57,610 bases of DNA from Ignisphaera sp. (GTDB taxonomy: Archaea; Thermoproteota; Thermoprotei_A; Sulfolobales; Ignisphaeraceae), in contig JAVYNU010000011.1 in assembly GCA_038735125.1 (NCBI GenBank), positions 1-57,610 on the forward strand, given 5' to 3'. The position numbers were made by a program, and so were the translations under genes. The notes under the pieces are model-generated. The model saw only the letters and a list, made by a program, of their open reading frames with translations, ran no database searches and was not told the DNA's origin. Below are positions 34,680 through 44,141 of the stretch, piece after piece (position 1 is the stretch's first letter; each line of letters starts with the position of its first letter).

Positions 34680-35954
34680 TTATGATGCTAAGCTAAAGAT
34701 GTCTTGGAATGTAACAACAAATACATTATCAGGCTTTTTACTGACATTACCTATTCTAACACCGAGAACAAGTTTAACACCTTTCTCAGAAGCTGTATCC
34801 AATAGCCTTTGCGTTATCACACCATCAAATACAATTGCCTGTACCTTGCCATAGTCCATTTGCTGAAGCCTCTCAACGAGATCCCTTACATGAATTCTTT
34901 CAATCACGTTCCAATTGCTGTCAAAGAGTAATGCCTCTAAAGTACCAATCAGTTTCTTACCTTCTTCAACAATTTTTATAGGCACCTCAAAGCCTGCAAC
35001 AGGTTTGGCCTCTGCTACCACAGTCGGCGTCAAGGTCTTGATCTCTGCTTCTGGTGTTGGAGCAACAACTTGTGGTGGTGGGGTTACAACTTCGGTTACC
35101 TGTGACACAGGTTTAGCTTCTGCCTCGGTCTTCTTCTCTATGCTTTCGAGAAACTGCTTAGCTGGAACAAGGTTCTTCAATGCCTTGGCTATCTCTTTAC
35201 CTGTTAGTTCCTCGACTTCTTTGCCTTGTGGTGCTCTTGTCACATAGTCTATGTCGGCTATCTTAATGACCTCCCTAGCTATTAGCTCCCCAGCTCTATC
35301 GCCATCAACAAAAAGTATAGCTGTTTTCCTAGCTGCTAGCTTAACTATGCTTTCTGGTACCTTAGAGCCGTGTGCACCCTCTAATGCAATCACATTTCTA
35401 TAGCCATATCTCAACATATTTAATACATCAGCTCTTCCTTCAACGATTATGATTGTGTCAGCAGATTCTATGTCTGGTCCTGCAGGAAGTTTCTCAGGCC
35501 CATAGTAGATGAGCTCTGCTATTCTAACGCCCTCGCTTATCTTATTTAGAATCTCTTTTATGTCAGGGGCTTTCTCGACAAAGTATTTTCTTGCTATCTC
35601 ACTTGCTCTTTCCATGATCTTCTTAAGCTTTTCTGCACGAACATCAACAATATCTATGATTTGTATCCTTGCTTGGTATGGCCCAACCTTCTCAACATTC
35701 TCTATTAGTGCTGCCAGAAGCGCTGTCTCTATTCTGTCTAGGTTTGATGGTATCAGTATCTCTCCAACTGTTTTGCCTTTTTCAGTCTTTATCTCAACAC
35801 TGATTCTACCTATTCTCCCCTTGTCCTGCAGATCTCTGAGATCGAACTCCTCTCCAAATATTCCCTCTGTAAATCCGAAGATAGCGCCAATTATATCTGA
35901 TTTCTCTACCTCCCCATCAACTTCTATCCTAGCTCTAATAACATATTTTGCCAT
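34680..35954 (-). CDS. dnaG: Archaeal DnaG primase-like protein
   Basis: A 424-aa protein with a central TOPRIM domain (about 166-280): TIIIVEGRADVLNMLRYG with the catalytic Glu, ALEGAHGSKVPESIV and AILFVDGDRAGELI with the acidic metal pair. Archaeal DnaG shows primase activity but is also an exosome component bound to Csl4. The N-terminal part (SDIIGAIFGFTEGIFGEEFDLRDLQ) is archaeal specific. A flexible Pro/Val-rich linker (about 289-320) leads to a C-terminal domain. ATG at 35954. It is the last gene of the leftward PheS-PheT-TyrS-DnaG cluster, 26 bp after tyrS. Confidence 0.95.
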   Translation of the reverse strand: MAKYVIRARIEVDGEVEKSDIIGAIFGFTEGIFGEEFDLRDLQDKGRIGRISVEIKTEKGKTVGEILIPSNLDRIETALLAALIENVEKVGPYQARIQIIDIVDVRAEKLKKIMERASEIARKYFVEKAPDIKEILNKISEGVRIAELIYYGPEKLPAGPDIESADTIIIVEGRADVLNMLRYGYRNVIALEGAHGSKVPESIVKLAARKTAILFVDGDRAGELIAREVIKIADIDYVTRAPQGKEVEELTGKEIAKALKNLVPAKQFLESIEKKTEAEAKPVSQVTEVVTPPPQVVAPTPEAEIKTLTPTVVAEAKPVAGFEVPIKIVEEGKKLIGTLEALLFDSNWNVIERIHVRDLVERLQQMDYGKVQAIVFDGVITQRLLDTASEKGVKLVLGVRIGNVSKKPDNVFVVTFQDIFSLAS

Positions 35955-35980
35955 TGTGCTTCACCAAATCATCTCACTGC

Positions 35981-37063
35981 CTATCTTGTAATACTTTGAC
36001 TTATTTTTTCGAGATCTAGCCAAAGCTCTTTCTCACTTTGTAACACAGATCTAATTGGGCTCACAATCTTTATAAGTTCATTTGCTACAGCGTTTTTCAG
36101 ATCCAGGGGATGCAGAACACCTTCTCTATACAGCTTTTCAAGCTCTTCATAGCTGTAGATCTCTATTGTTCCTCCATACTCAGGTTTTCTCTCTATAACA
36201 AACCTCCTGCTCCCCTGAGCAAATATTATATATCTTGCTATCGCTATTACAGGATTTGCCTCAACCTCTCTAGGGGGGCAATAAGCTCCTCTAATCTTTT
36301 TAGCTATTATATTGTCATCGTCTGTTAGAAATATTGCTTCTTCAGGTTTAGATTTGCTCATTTTAATTTCTGAGAGAGCATCATCAATCTCCATGGAGGT
36401 GACCATTTTTGTAGAGCCTTTTAAGGAGGGTAGAAGTGGTGTGTGTATTGCTATAGGCTTTTTATAGCCAAGCTTCTCAGCAACATCTCTTGCGAGCATG
36501 TGGGCCTTTCTCTGATCCATACCGCCTAAGGCAATGTCCAAATCCATTTGGAATATGTCGGCAACTTGCATGAGTGGGTAGATGAGTTTCGAGAAGTCTA
36601 GCTCCCCCTCGCTAGCCTTTCTCCCCATTATTGTCAACGCTCTTTTTACTCTACTCAAACTGGTTTGCTTAGCTATCCTAATTATCTTCTCCCAGTATTC
36701 AACCCTTTCAACAAGCTCCTCAGCATAAACCACCTTCACCCTTGACATGTTAACGCCTATAGCCTCTAAAACCCTTGCAACATGCTTTGCAGCAGCTCTT
36801 ATAAGCTCCATATTCCCCCCAAGCTTATCATTTATCCACGCATGCCATGTAGCGGCAAACAGAATCATTTCAACACCTGCATCAACAAGATCCTTAAATT
36901 TGAACATCCATATAAGCCAGCCAATATGGCTAATGCCACTTGGCTCAAAACCTATGTATCCTCTAAGTCTTTTACCCTCTTCAAATGTTTCTCTAAGCTC
37001 CTCCTCGGTCACAATCTCCATGGTGTTTCTTTTGATGAGCGCAAGTCTTGTGTCTACATCCAT
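35981..37063 (-). CDS. tyrS: Tyrosyl-tRNA synthetase
   Basis: A 360-aa class I synthetase that loads Tyr on tRNA-Tyr. The HIGH signature appears as PSGISHIGWLIW and the KMSKS loop as EIKMSKSKPEEAIFLTDDD. The Tyr-binding region and dimer interface (QVADIFQMDLDIALGGMDQRK) match archaeal/eukaryotic TyrRS, which lacks the bacterial C-terminal S4 domain. Length is typical for archaea. It follows pheT after 16 bp and precedes dnaG, so the four genes probably share a message. Confidence 0.97.
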   Translation of the reverse strand: MDVDTRLALIKRNTMEIVTEEELRETFEEGKRLRGYIGFEPSGISHIGWLIWMFKFKDLVDAGVEMILFAATWHAWINDKLGGNMELIRAAAKHVARVLEAIGVNMSRVKVVYAEELVERVEYWEKIIRIAKQTSLSRVKRALTIMGRKASEGELDFSKLIYPLMQVADIFQMDLDIALGGMDQRKAHMLARDVAEKLGYKKPIAIHTPLLPSLKGSTKMVTSMEIDDALSEIKMSKSKPEEAIFLTDDDNIIAKKIRGAYCPPREVEANPVIAIARYIIFAQGSRRFVIERKPEYGGTIEIYSYEELEKLYREGVLHPLDLKNAVANELIKIVSPIRSVLQSEKELWLDLEKISQSITR

Positions 37064-37079
37064 ATTGAAAAACCTTCTG

Positions 37080-38741
37080 CTATTTACCTACTAATAATGT
37101 GTATAATATGTTTATAGATACCTCGGCTAATGTAATTGGATAGAGTATCTCGAGTTTCTCAAGCTTCTCTGGATCTACCTCCCCCAAAAAACCAACTAGC
37201 TTGTTTCCCACATATACATCAGCACACCTACCCCTCATAAACATATTGCTACTGCATGGTTTTAGAACAAGCATTTTATCCAATTCAAGCTCTCTAGCAA
37301 TAGCATATAGCGTTGCATGCATCTCCTCAAATCTTGTCTCACTATCCATTATAGCCCAGCAAGCCCTCAAATCGTTTTTCCATCTATTGTAGCATTCACT
37401 ACATTCTGTAACAACTTCTCCAATTTCAAAGACCTTAACAGGCTGTGGAACATACTGTGAATTTTTCAAAATGTTTATTATTGACTCTGCCAAGGTTGTT
37501 CTCAAAGCGTTTATTTCATTCGATGGTGCATTAACAACTATTGGTGTATTCTTTAGTTCTAGGATCTCTGCAATGTATTGAGGTATTAGAGTCAATGTGT
37601 TTAGCTCTATGAATCCAAGTCCAATCAAAACATCTCTTATAATATTTGCAACATCTCTTTGGTCAACACCTCTTCTAACAATAGGCCTTGGTTCAACCTC
37701 TACAAATCCAAGCTCCTCATAGCCTATGCCTATCACTATATCCTCTACGACATCAACTGGGTGTAGAACGTCTATTCTATAGTATGGAATTGTTATAGTC
37801 ATTCTATTGCTACCTACACTATCTACATTGTAGCCCATTCTCTCTAAGGCTCTTTTCACCACCTCCACATCTTTGCTAGCATCAATACCTAGCCACGTAG
37901 ATATAAACCCTAGATTCAATTCCATTGTTCTTGGACTAATATTTGGTGTTACAATCTCTTTATCAGGATACCTAATTATTGCGCCTAGAACTTCTCCGCC
38001 ATAGAATGTTAGGGAATGTACTATTGTGTTTAGTACGTTATTGACAGAGTCGAGGTCTGTTCCAGTAACATCTATTAAGATATTCTTGCTATTCTCTGTT
38101 AACCTTGTAATATCACTATTTATTACAGGTGGTAAGGAGATGACCTTTTCGTTTGATAATATGGCTGGATGTAGTGAGCCATTTAAAGAGATAGAGCCAT
38201 AGAGCTTTCCTTGATCAGTTTGTGAAAGAACATCTCTTATCCTAAACTCTCTATAGTCATGCAGAGGTATCATGGTAGTCTTATCTATGTCAACATCTTT
38301 GTACACAAGTATTGTTGATGGCAATTTGTCTAGGTCATGAAGACCTATGGCAACTTTTTTCCGTCCCCTACCAAATGTTGTGTGTAGCCTCTCTTGGAAT
38401 TCTATTAATAGCTTTAGTCTCTCTTCATTGAGTTTAACATTTGTTACAGCAGCAACAGCTATATAGGGTCTTTTTGCAGGTGGCTCAACAAATACTCTGA
38501 ATGGGAAGTTCCTTAGAGAAGGTTCAGAATATCTATCCAATCCCATATACATTCTAACGGCCTTTGCTATCCCCTCCACAGAAAACATATCTATTCGATC
38601 GCTCTGAACCTCTACAGCTATATCTCTATCCTCAACCTCTGTTTCGCATTTCAATCTAAACAGAATATCCCTCAGTTTATCAACGTCCGATATCTCAGTC
38701 ATCTCCATTAGAAGACCTATTCTAGCTCTGACAACAGGCAT
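37080..38741 (-). CDS. pheT: Phenylalanyl-tRNA synthetase, beta subunit
   Basis: A 553-aa beta subunit of the archaeal alpha2beta2 enzyme. Recognisable parts are the editing B3/B4 region (GRGRKKVAIGLHDLDKL, YREFRIRDVL), the duplicated B5 domain (GYNVDSVGSNRMTITIPYYR, DVVEDIVIGIGYEELG), and the catalytic-like core at the C-terminus (LRTTLAESIINILKNS, VFEIGEVV, GFLGEVDPE). The bacterial N-terminal tRNA-binding EMAP domain is absent, as in other archaea. ATG at 38741, 6 bp after pheS. Confidence 0.96.
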   Translation of the reverse strand: MPVVRARIGLLMEMTEISDVDKLRDILFRLKCETEVEDRDIAVEVQSDRIDMFSVEGIAKAVRMYMGLDRYSEPSLRNFPFRVFVEPPAKRPYIAVAAVTNVKLNEERLKLLIEFQERLHTTFGRGRKKVAIGLHDLDKLPSTILVYKDVDIDKTTMIPLHDYREFRIRDVLSQTDQGKLYGSISLNGSLHPAILSNEKVISLPPVINSDITRLTENSKNILIDVTGTDLDSVNNVLNTIVHSLTFYGGEVLGAIIRYPDKEIVTPNISPRTMELNLGFISTWLGIDASKDVEVVKRALERMGYNVDSVGSNRMTITIPYYRIDVLHPVDVVEDIVIGIGYEELGFVEVEPRPIVRRGVDQRDVANIIRDVLIGLGFIELNTLTLIPQYIAEILELKNTPIVVNAPSNEINALRTTLAESIINILKNSQYVPQPVKVFEIGEVVTECSECYNRWKNDLRACWAIMDSETRFEEMHATLYAIARELELDKMLVLKPCSSNMFMRGRCADVYVGNKLVGFLGEVDPEKLEKLEILYPITLAEVSINILYTLLVGK

Positions 38742-38747
38742 TTCGCA

Positions 38748-40226
38748 CTACCTCATATACAACCTTTTAACATATGGGAACGTTCTTGTGAATTCAATGT
38801 CTTTAGAGAATAGAAGCCTTATATCATCGATTCCATATACAACCATAGCCAGTCTCTCTACACCCATTCCCCACGCCCCAACAGGCGTATCAACACCTAG
38901 GATCTCCAGAACCTCCGGTCTGAACATTCCAGCCCCAAAAACCTCTATCCAGCCATATCCAGGGACATACCCATAGCCTTCAACACTAGGCTCTGTAAAT
39001 GGGAAATAAGCTGGCTTGAATCTAAACTTCTCTATCCCTATAGCCCTCAGGATCTGGGCTAGCAAGCCCAGAAGCTTCCTAAAGTTGAATCCGCGCTCCA
39101 TTATAACCCCGTCAAAGTTTGTGAACTCTGGCGAGTGCCTAGGATCTGGGTTGTCTCTTCGGAAAACCCTCGAGATTGTATATAGTCTTGCTGGAGGCTT
39201 TCTATTGATTAGATGCCTTGCTGTCACAGCTGTTGTATGTGATCTCAGTATAAGCTTAGATGCTTTCTCGTAAGACCATTTATATCTCCATCCAATGCTT
39301 CCACAGCTTCCACCAGTCTCATGAACACCTCTAGTCCTATCAACAACATCTCTAAACATGGATAGATCTGCATAACCCTCGACAACAAGTATGTCGTGAA
39401 TGTCTCTTGAGGGGTGATCCTGGGCCTGGAATAGTATGTCGAAATTCCATAGCTCAGGTATTATATAGTCATCGTTTATCTCCTCGAATCCTAGATCCTC
39501 CATAACATCTTTTATCATATTAACAAACTCTTTAAAGAAATGTTTCTTACCCGGATAGATTGTTGGGGGCAAGGCGTCTAAATTATAGGCTTTGAGTATG
39601 AAGTTTCTCCAGCTACCAGTTGCAAGCATATCGTGCGTTAACTTTGAAACAGCTGGTTTTTTGTTTACAAGCTTTGCAGCATCTTCATACGGTACAGCAA
39701 GTCTAACAATTCTTCTCTTAGATAGTGAAATACTTATGAGTCTCCTCTTAACAAGTTCTTGAAACACGGCATCATTTTTAATGTTCTCATCGATTTCTCT
39801 TGCATTTGAAAACTGTGTAAGTATCTCTTTATGTCTTTTAAGGGGTGTGAAGTTCTGCAGACTTGCAACGCCTCTTTCTATCCTTATCCAACCCCTTCTA
39901 ACAGCCCAGTTAATACCTATAGACGCTATTGGCTCTCTCAGCACATTTCTAATATCATCGATAGTTGCCGAGCCTCCACGACTCTTCACATATTCAGCAA
40001 CCTTTTCCTCTGGTAGGGCTTCTATGTATGAAAGCCCCTCCTCGGTTGTTTTGCCTATGTAGATGCTTTGCTCGTCTACTTTAACGATGCCCTTTGATTT
40101 GAGGAGCTCTACTATCGAGTTCAAGCTCTCTAGGTTAAGCTCTGTCTCTTTTGCTAGTTCACTAAGTTCTATAGGCTTGTTAAGTTCAACAAGTTTTTTA
40201 AGCACATCGAATTCGCTTTTAGACAA
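38748..40226 (-). CDS. pheS: Phenylalanyl-tRNA synthetase, alpha subunit
   Basis: Catalytic subunit, class II aminoacyl-tRNA synthetase. The C-terminal half has motif 2 (TISRVFRRDNPDPRHSPEF) and motif 3 (GMGVERLAMVVYGIDDIR), and the Phe-binding HDILVVEGYADL region. The N-terminal 190 residues are winged-helix DNA/tRNA-binding repeats typical of archaeal and eukaryal PheS. The first in-frame ATG (40292) would add 22 residues (MHRCIQPNRFCSGASII) unlike the family. A TTG at 40226 with GAGGTTCAA in front is preferred, giving 492 aa that start SKSEFDVLKKL. First gene of the leftward cluster, divergent from the PurM-like gene. Confidence 0.95.
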   Translation of the reverse strand: MSKSEFDVLKKLVELNKPIELSELAKETELNLESLNSIVELLKSKGIVKVDEQSIYIGKTTEEGLSYIEALPEEKVAEYVKSRGGSATIDDIRNVLREPIASIGINWAVRRGWIRIERGVASLQNFTPLKRHKEILTQFSNAREIDENIKNDAVFQELVKRRLISISLSKRRIVRLAVPYEDAAKLVNKKPAVSKLTHDMLATGSWRNFILKAYNLDALPPTIYPGKKHFFKEFVNMIKDVMEDLGFEEINDDYIIPELWNFDILFQAQDHPSRDIHDILVVEGYADLSMFRDVVDRTRGVHETGGSCGSIGWRYKWSYEKASKLILRSHTTAVTARHLINRKPPARLYTISRVFRRDNPDPRHSPEFTNFDGVIMERGFNFRKLLGLLAQILRAIGIEKFRFKPAYFPFTEPSVEGYGYVPGYGWIEVFGAGMFRPEVLEILGVDTPVGAWGMGVERLAMVVYGIDDIRLLFSKDIEFTRTFPYVKRLYMR

Positions 40227-40409
40227 TTGAACCTCTAAAACAATTATAGATGCACCACTGCAAAATCTATTTGGCTGTATACATCTATGCACAGGAATGG
40301 CTTTTTATTTTTTATTGCTAAAAGCATCTGGGCTAGAATTAAATGTGTTAAGCATTGCCAAAGATTTAAATTGTTTAAAACAGTTATTCTAAGCTTATGG
40401 GTTTAAAAC

Positions 40410-41432
40410 ATGTCTGCCAAGCTACCGCCAGATATGTTGCTTAGGTATATCTTTAGCAGGATAGGCTCTAGAGATCCTTCGGTTATTGTAGGCCCCTCGA
40501 TAGGTGAGGACGCAGCTATAATCGATATTGGCGAAGACAAGGTGCTTGTTGTCCATGCAGATCCTATAACAGGTGCTGTAGAGCATATTGGCTGGTTGTC
40601 CGTGCACATAGCCTGCAACGATATCGCTGTTAGAGGTGCTAGGCCTAGGTGGCTCGTGCCTGTAGTGCTCTTGCCACAGTCGGCTGATGATAGGCTTGCA
40701 GACGAGATTTTTAGACAAATGGATGAGGCGGCTAAAGAAGTTGGCGCAATGATTGTCGGTGGCCACACAGAGTTTACTTTGGGTCTTTCAAGACCCATAA
40801 TATCTATGACAGCTATGGGTATTGCAGATAAGAGGCGATTTGTTGTAACAAGCGGTGCTAGAGTTGGAGATGCTGTTATAATGACCAAGACCGTTGGTGT
40901 TGAGGGAACAGCTATACTGTCAACAGATTTCAGAGATGCTCTACGCAACCTAGGCATCTCTGAGGATGTTCTGAACAGAGGAAGAGAGTTCATTAGAAAG
41001 GTAAGCATTGTTAGAGAGGCACTTGCGCTTGCTGAAGCAGGGTTAGCGACATCTATGCATGATCCGACAGAAGGTGGCTTGATAGGAGGCTTAGCGGAAG
41101 TGGCATATGCATCTAGGAAAACTATTGAGATATGGGAAGATAGAATATCTGTAGCCATGGAGACTAGGATAATAGCTGATGCACTTAAAATAGATCCGCT
41201 GAGGCTCATAGGTTCTGGGTCGCTAGTGGCAACTGTGCCAGAGGACAAGATATCTAAGGCTATAGAGATTCTTAGAGTCCTAGGAGTTGAAGCAGCTGTT
41301 ATAGGAAGAGTTTTGGATGTCAGCGATGCCTATGTCGTTATACATAAGAGGGGTGGAAGTGTAGAGAAAGTGACAGACATATACATTAGAGACGAGATAT
41401 ACAGTGTTTGGGAACGTTTACAAGGTAGGTGA
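40410..41432 (+). CDS. PurM/HypE-superfamily ATPase (AIR synthase-related)
   Basis: A 340-aa member of the PurM-like ATP-binding superfamily, with GPSIGEDAAIIDIG and VVHADPITGAVEHIG (N-terminal AIRS domain), IACNDIAVRGARPRW, VGGHTEFTLGLSRP and, in the C-terminal domain, SMHDPTEGGLIGGLAEVA. The layout fits archaeal AIR synthase-related proteins closest to HypE. HypE needs a C-terminal Cys to dehydrate thiocarboxamide, but the tail here (EIYSVWERLQGR) has none, so nickel-hydrogenase maturation is unlikely in the standard form. Placement beside purE suggests but does not prove a purine role; it is not the normal PurM. ATG at 40410. Confidence 0.85.
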   Translation: MSAKLPPDMLLRYIFSRIGSRDPSVIVGPSIGEDAAIIDIGEDKVLVVHADPITGAVEHIGWLSVHIACNDIAVRGARPRWLVPVVLLPQSADDRLADEIFRQMDEAAKEVGAMIVGGHTEFTLGLSRPIISMTAMGIADKRRFVVTSGARVGDAVIMTKTVGVEGTAILSTDFRDALRNLGISEDVLNRGREFIRKVSIVREALALAEAGLATSMHDPTEGGLIGGLAEVAYASRKTIEIWEDRISVAMETRIIADALKIDPLRLIGSGSLVATVPEDKISKAIEILRVLGVEAAVIGRVLDVSDAYVVIHKRGGSVEKVTDIYIRDEIYSVWERLQGR

Positions 41433-41631
41433 GTTAGAGAAGATAGAAAAATTTGTGTTGGTGGCTCCAACAATTGTTATGAGCATTTGTAGATCTCGTA
41501 TTCTCTATTCTAGGTAATGTTTTGCTATAATTGTTTTATAAATGTTAAAATATACATTGTCTGTGTAAATAACTCGTTTTTAAGTCTTGCATCTGTTTAA
41601 TATATACTCAAGTATATTTGTGGTGATGTCT

Positions 41632-42111
41632 ATGCCTAAGGTTGCTGTTATAATGGGTAGTAAGAATGATTGGGAGTATATGAAAGATGCCGTCGAGGTT
41701 CTTAGACAGTTTGGTGTTGCGGTAGAGGCAAGGGTTGTTTCTGCACATAGAACACCAGAATTCATGTTCGAGTTCGCTAAAACAGCTGCTGAGAAGGGCT
41801 TCGAGGTTATAATCGCTGGTGCGGGTGGTGCAGCACATCTCCCTGGGATGGTTGCATCGCTAACCCATCTGCCTGTGATCGGGGTTCCCATACCATCTAA
41901 GTATTTGAATGGTCTGGACTCTCTCTTATCAATTGTTCAGATGCCCTATGGAACTCCTGTTGCAACTGTTGCCATAGGCGGTGCTCGAAATGCTGCTCTA
42001 CTTGCTTTGAGGATTCTGGGTATAAAGTATCCTGAGATTGCTGAAAAGCTGAAGAGGTTTGCGGAGGAGATGAAGAATGAGGTTCTCTCTACAAGACTTG
42101 AGCAGGGTTAG
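41632..42111 (+). CDS. purE: N5-carboxyaminoimidazole ribonucleotide mutase
   Basis: A 159-aa class I PurE that moves the carboxyl group of N5-CAIR to C4, giving CAIR for purine synthesis. Motifs are [12 protein letters not shown] (phosphate loop), [14 protein letters not shown] with the catalytic His, and [14 protein letters not shown]. The C-terminus has [23 protein letters not shown]. The ATG at 41632 follows GGTGAT by 4 nt and is preferred over upstream in-frame codons. It overlaps purK by 35 bp, the usual PurE-PurK pairing that distinguishes class I from the AIR carboxylase type. Confidence 0.97.
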   Translation: MPKVAVIMGSKNDWEYMKDAVEVLRQFGVAVEARVVSAHRTPEFMFEFAKTAAEKGFEVIIAGAGGAAHLPGMVASLTHLPVIGVPIPSKYLNGLDSLLSIVQMPYGTPVATVAIGGARNAALLALRILGIKYPEIAEKLKRFAEEMKNEVLSTRLEQG

Positions 42112-43198
42112 AGTTGGTATTCTTGGTGGTGGCCAGCTAGGGTGGATGATGGTTCTAGAGGGTAGGAAATACCCACTAAAATTCTTTGTCATGGACTCTC
42201 CAGAAGCGCCAGCCTGTAGAGTTGCTGACAAGTGTTTCAAGCCAGATGAGTATAGGGAGATGATAGACTCTGTAGATGTTGTAACCTTCGAGTTTGAGCA
42301 TGTATACGAAGAAGCCCTTAGATATGCACATGAAAAAGACAAGCTTTTGCCAAGTATCGAAAGTGTTGAGCTTAAGAGACAGCGGTGGAAGGAGAGGGTA
42401 TTCTACAAAGAACACGGCATACCAACGCCGAGATTCTTCATAGCGTATGATGCGGAGGAGGTGTATAGAATAGCTAAAAACGAGTTCAACTACAAATGCG
42501 TTATCAAGCAGTCGACAGGAGGCTACGACGGAAAGGGACAATATCTCATAAAATCCAAAAACGACTTAGATAGCAACATAGATTCTATTAAAAAGATTCC
42601 AGACGTTTTTGTAGTTGAAGAGTTTGTGGAATTCGATTACGAGGCATCTATAATAGCTGTTAGAACCTTTGATGGAATGTTCAAAACATATCCACCCACA
42701 TACAATCACAATGAGAAAGGAATTCTAGTGTACAACTACGGTCCAATAAGCAATGGGTATATATCGATGAAGATGACAGAAATAGCCAAGAAATTAGCAG
42801 ACTCTCTAAACTATGTTGGTGTAATGGGGATAGAATTCTTTGTTAGAGAAGATGAGATACTAGTAAACGAGTTTGCGCCAAGAGTGCACAACACAGGGCA
42901 CTACACACTAGACGCTGCATTCACATCCCAATTCGAAAACCATGTAAGAGCGTTGCTAGGGCTAGAAATAGGCGAAACAAAGCTTCTGTCTTGCGGTGGA
43001 ATGGTAAATATTTTGGGTCTGAACAACCCACCTCTAGAGGTACTAAAATACGGAAAACTCTATTGGTATGGAAAAAACGAGGCTAGAAAAAGAAGGAAGA
43101 TGGGGCATGTAAACATAGTTGGAGAAACATTAGAGGAGGTAAGAAATAAGATTGGTAAGGTGATGGAATTACTGTATCCAAATGGATTAGATCTATAG
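42077..43198 (+). CDS. purK: N5-carboxyaminoimidazole ribonucleotide synthetase
   Basis: A 373-aa ATP-grasp enzyme that makes N5-CAIR from AIR, ATP and bicarbonate, the substrate of PurE. The start has [17 protein letters not shown] (pre-ATP-grasp fold), then [30 protein letters not shown] (ATP loop), [17 protein letters not shown] and [18 protein letters not shown]. Length and motif order are normal. ATG at 42077 lies inside purE, so translation is coupled. The TnpB right-end relic begins 15 bp after its stop and may have affected the original terminator. Confidence 0.97.
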   Translation: MRFSLQDLSRVRVGILGGGQLGWMMVLEGRKYPLKFFVMDSPEAPACRVADKCFKPDEYREMIDSVDVVTFEFEHVYEEALRYAHEKDKLLPSIESVELKRQRWKERVFYKEHGIPTPRFFIAYDAEEVYRIAKNEFNYKCVIKQSTGGYDGKGQYLIKSKNDLDSNIDSIKKIPDVFVVEEFVEFDYEASIIAVRTFDGMFKTYPPTYNHNEKGILVYNYGPISNGYISMKMTEIAKKLADSLNYVGVMGIEFFVREDEILVNEFAPRVHNTGHYTLDAAFTSQFENHVRALLGLEIGETKLLSCGGMVNILGLNNPPLEVLKYGKLYWYGKNEARKRRKMGHVNIVGETLEEVRNKIGKVMELLYPNGLDL

Positions 43199-43213
43199 AA
43201 GTATTTATGACAA

Positions 43214-43400
43214 GTCTAGAGGTCTGACTTTTATGTGGGTCTTCATCCCTCACGGTTTCCTCTACCCCCACCTGTGGGAGCCTAGCTTCATCGCCTTAGC
43301 CTCCTGCATCGCTCTGCTAAACTCCCTTGAGCGAGGGTAGAGGGGTTTGGGGGCTTCATCCTTATCTCGCAACTGCCCACAGCTCGTCAGCTTCCCCACA
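43214..43400 (-). mobile_element. TnpB (IS605-type) right-end relic, copy 1
   Basis: On the minus strand, codons at about 43399-43303 read GSCEIRMKPPNPSTLAQG then SLAERCRRLRR and stop, which looks like the C-terminal tail of a TnpB/OrfB protein of IS200/IS605-family elements. After it comes a structured region with hairpin AGGCTCCCACAGGTGGGGG, then GAGGGATGAAGACCCACAT and AGACCTCTAGAC at 43225-43214, taken as the element's right end. The body of the gene and any left end are missing. A near copy lies at 57495-57610. The right end of such elements also encodes the 3' half of the TnpB guide (omega/re) RNA, so an RNA remnant may persist. Confidence 0.6.
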
Positions 43401-43623
43401 TCTCATATACTAATTGGTACTAATAGGTTTATAAGTGATGAAGAAACATGATAGCATATAGAGGGTTGAAGAAACTCGGATACACACAATGAGCCTACTA
43501 ACATAAAATCTCAACACTTTCACGAAGTTGCAGTGTTTCTAGAACTGAAAAACATTTATCAAATCAACGTTTAAATTAAACATATAAGCACAAAAATTTC
43601 CACAGAAAACTAAAGCATTAAAC
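43401..43623. other. Intergenic, no gene seen
   Basis: AT-rich spacer between the TnpB relic and the C/D-box sRNA. A GTGATGA at about 43433 resembles a C box but has no D box at the right distance. No coding frame with a ribosome site is present, and no remaining part of the TnpB gene is evident. Confidence 0.4.
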
Positions 43624-43672
43624 ATGATGAAACGGCTGTAAGCAGAGATGTGAAGAACCGTGTTTAAGCTGA
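43624..43672 (+). ncRNA. C/D-box guide sRNA
   Basis: C box ATGATGA (43624-43630), 12-nt guide AACGGCTGTAAG, D' box CAGA (43643-43646, one change from CTGA), spacer GAT, C' box GTGAAGA (43650-43656, one change), 12-nt guide ACCGTGTTTAAG, D box CTGA (43669-43672). Both guides are exactly 12 nt and the D'-C' spacer is 3 nt, the archaeal norm. Terminal boxes are perfect and internal boxes each differ by one base, as often seen. Predicted partners are 5'-CTTACAGCCGTT-3' and 5'-CTTAAACACGGT-3'. Confidence 0.75.
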
Positions 43673-44141
43673 TTATGCTTACCAAGTATTGTCAATAATA
43701 TAATCTATGTTAATTCGTAAGGGAATTTCTACATAATACTACTTCTTCATCTTTTAATAAGTTGCTAATATATTAATAATCCATCATCTGACGAGGCTAA
43801 TGATTATGCAGATAGGGTTCCGCTACTTAATAAATAGAAAAGATATCATTTGGCAATTCACTAAGCAGTATCCCATATAAATATTCAGAGTTAAGATGGA
43901 GGTAGCAAGCATCTGTAAATAATTCATTCATAATGGAAACAAGATTGTGTCTTCATTAGTAGTGGGTACGTATTTACGGAATTGGTTAAATTCATAGATA
44001 TTGCAATAAAGGGTTTCTAACATAGTTTTGCAGAACAGGTCTAGTTATGCATTGTTATTTACATGTCTTTCCTCGTTCCATTTAAAAAGATGTGTTATAC
44101 ATGGTTATTTAAACATAAAGCATATATTTGATTAAAATCAT
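43673..44141. other. Intergenic, AT-rich
   Basis: About 470 bp between the sRNA and purP, strongly AT-rich, with no ORF having a start and ribosome site. The last 40 bp (CATATATTTGATT region) probably contain the purP promoter. Nothing else is seen. Confidence 0.4.

Noticed and set aside
40403-41248. 281-codon minus-strand frame
   Set aside because: Antisense to the PurM/HypE-like gene; low-complexity Ser-rich shadow translation.
43433-43495. GTGATGA C-box look-alike
   Set aside because: No D box follows at the needed distance.
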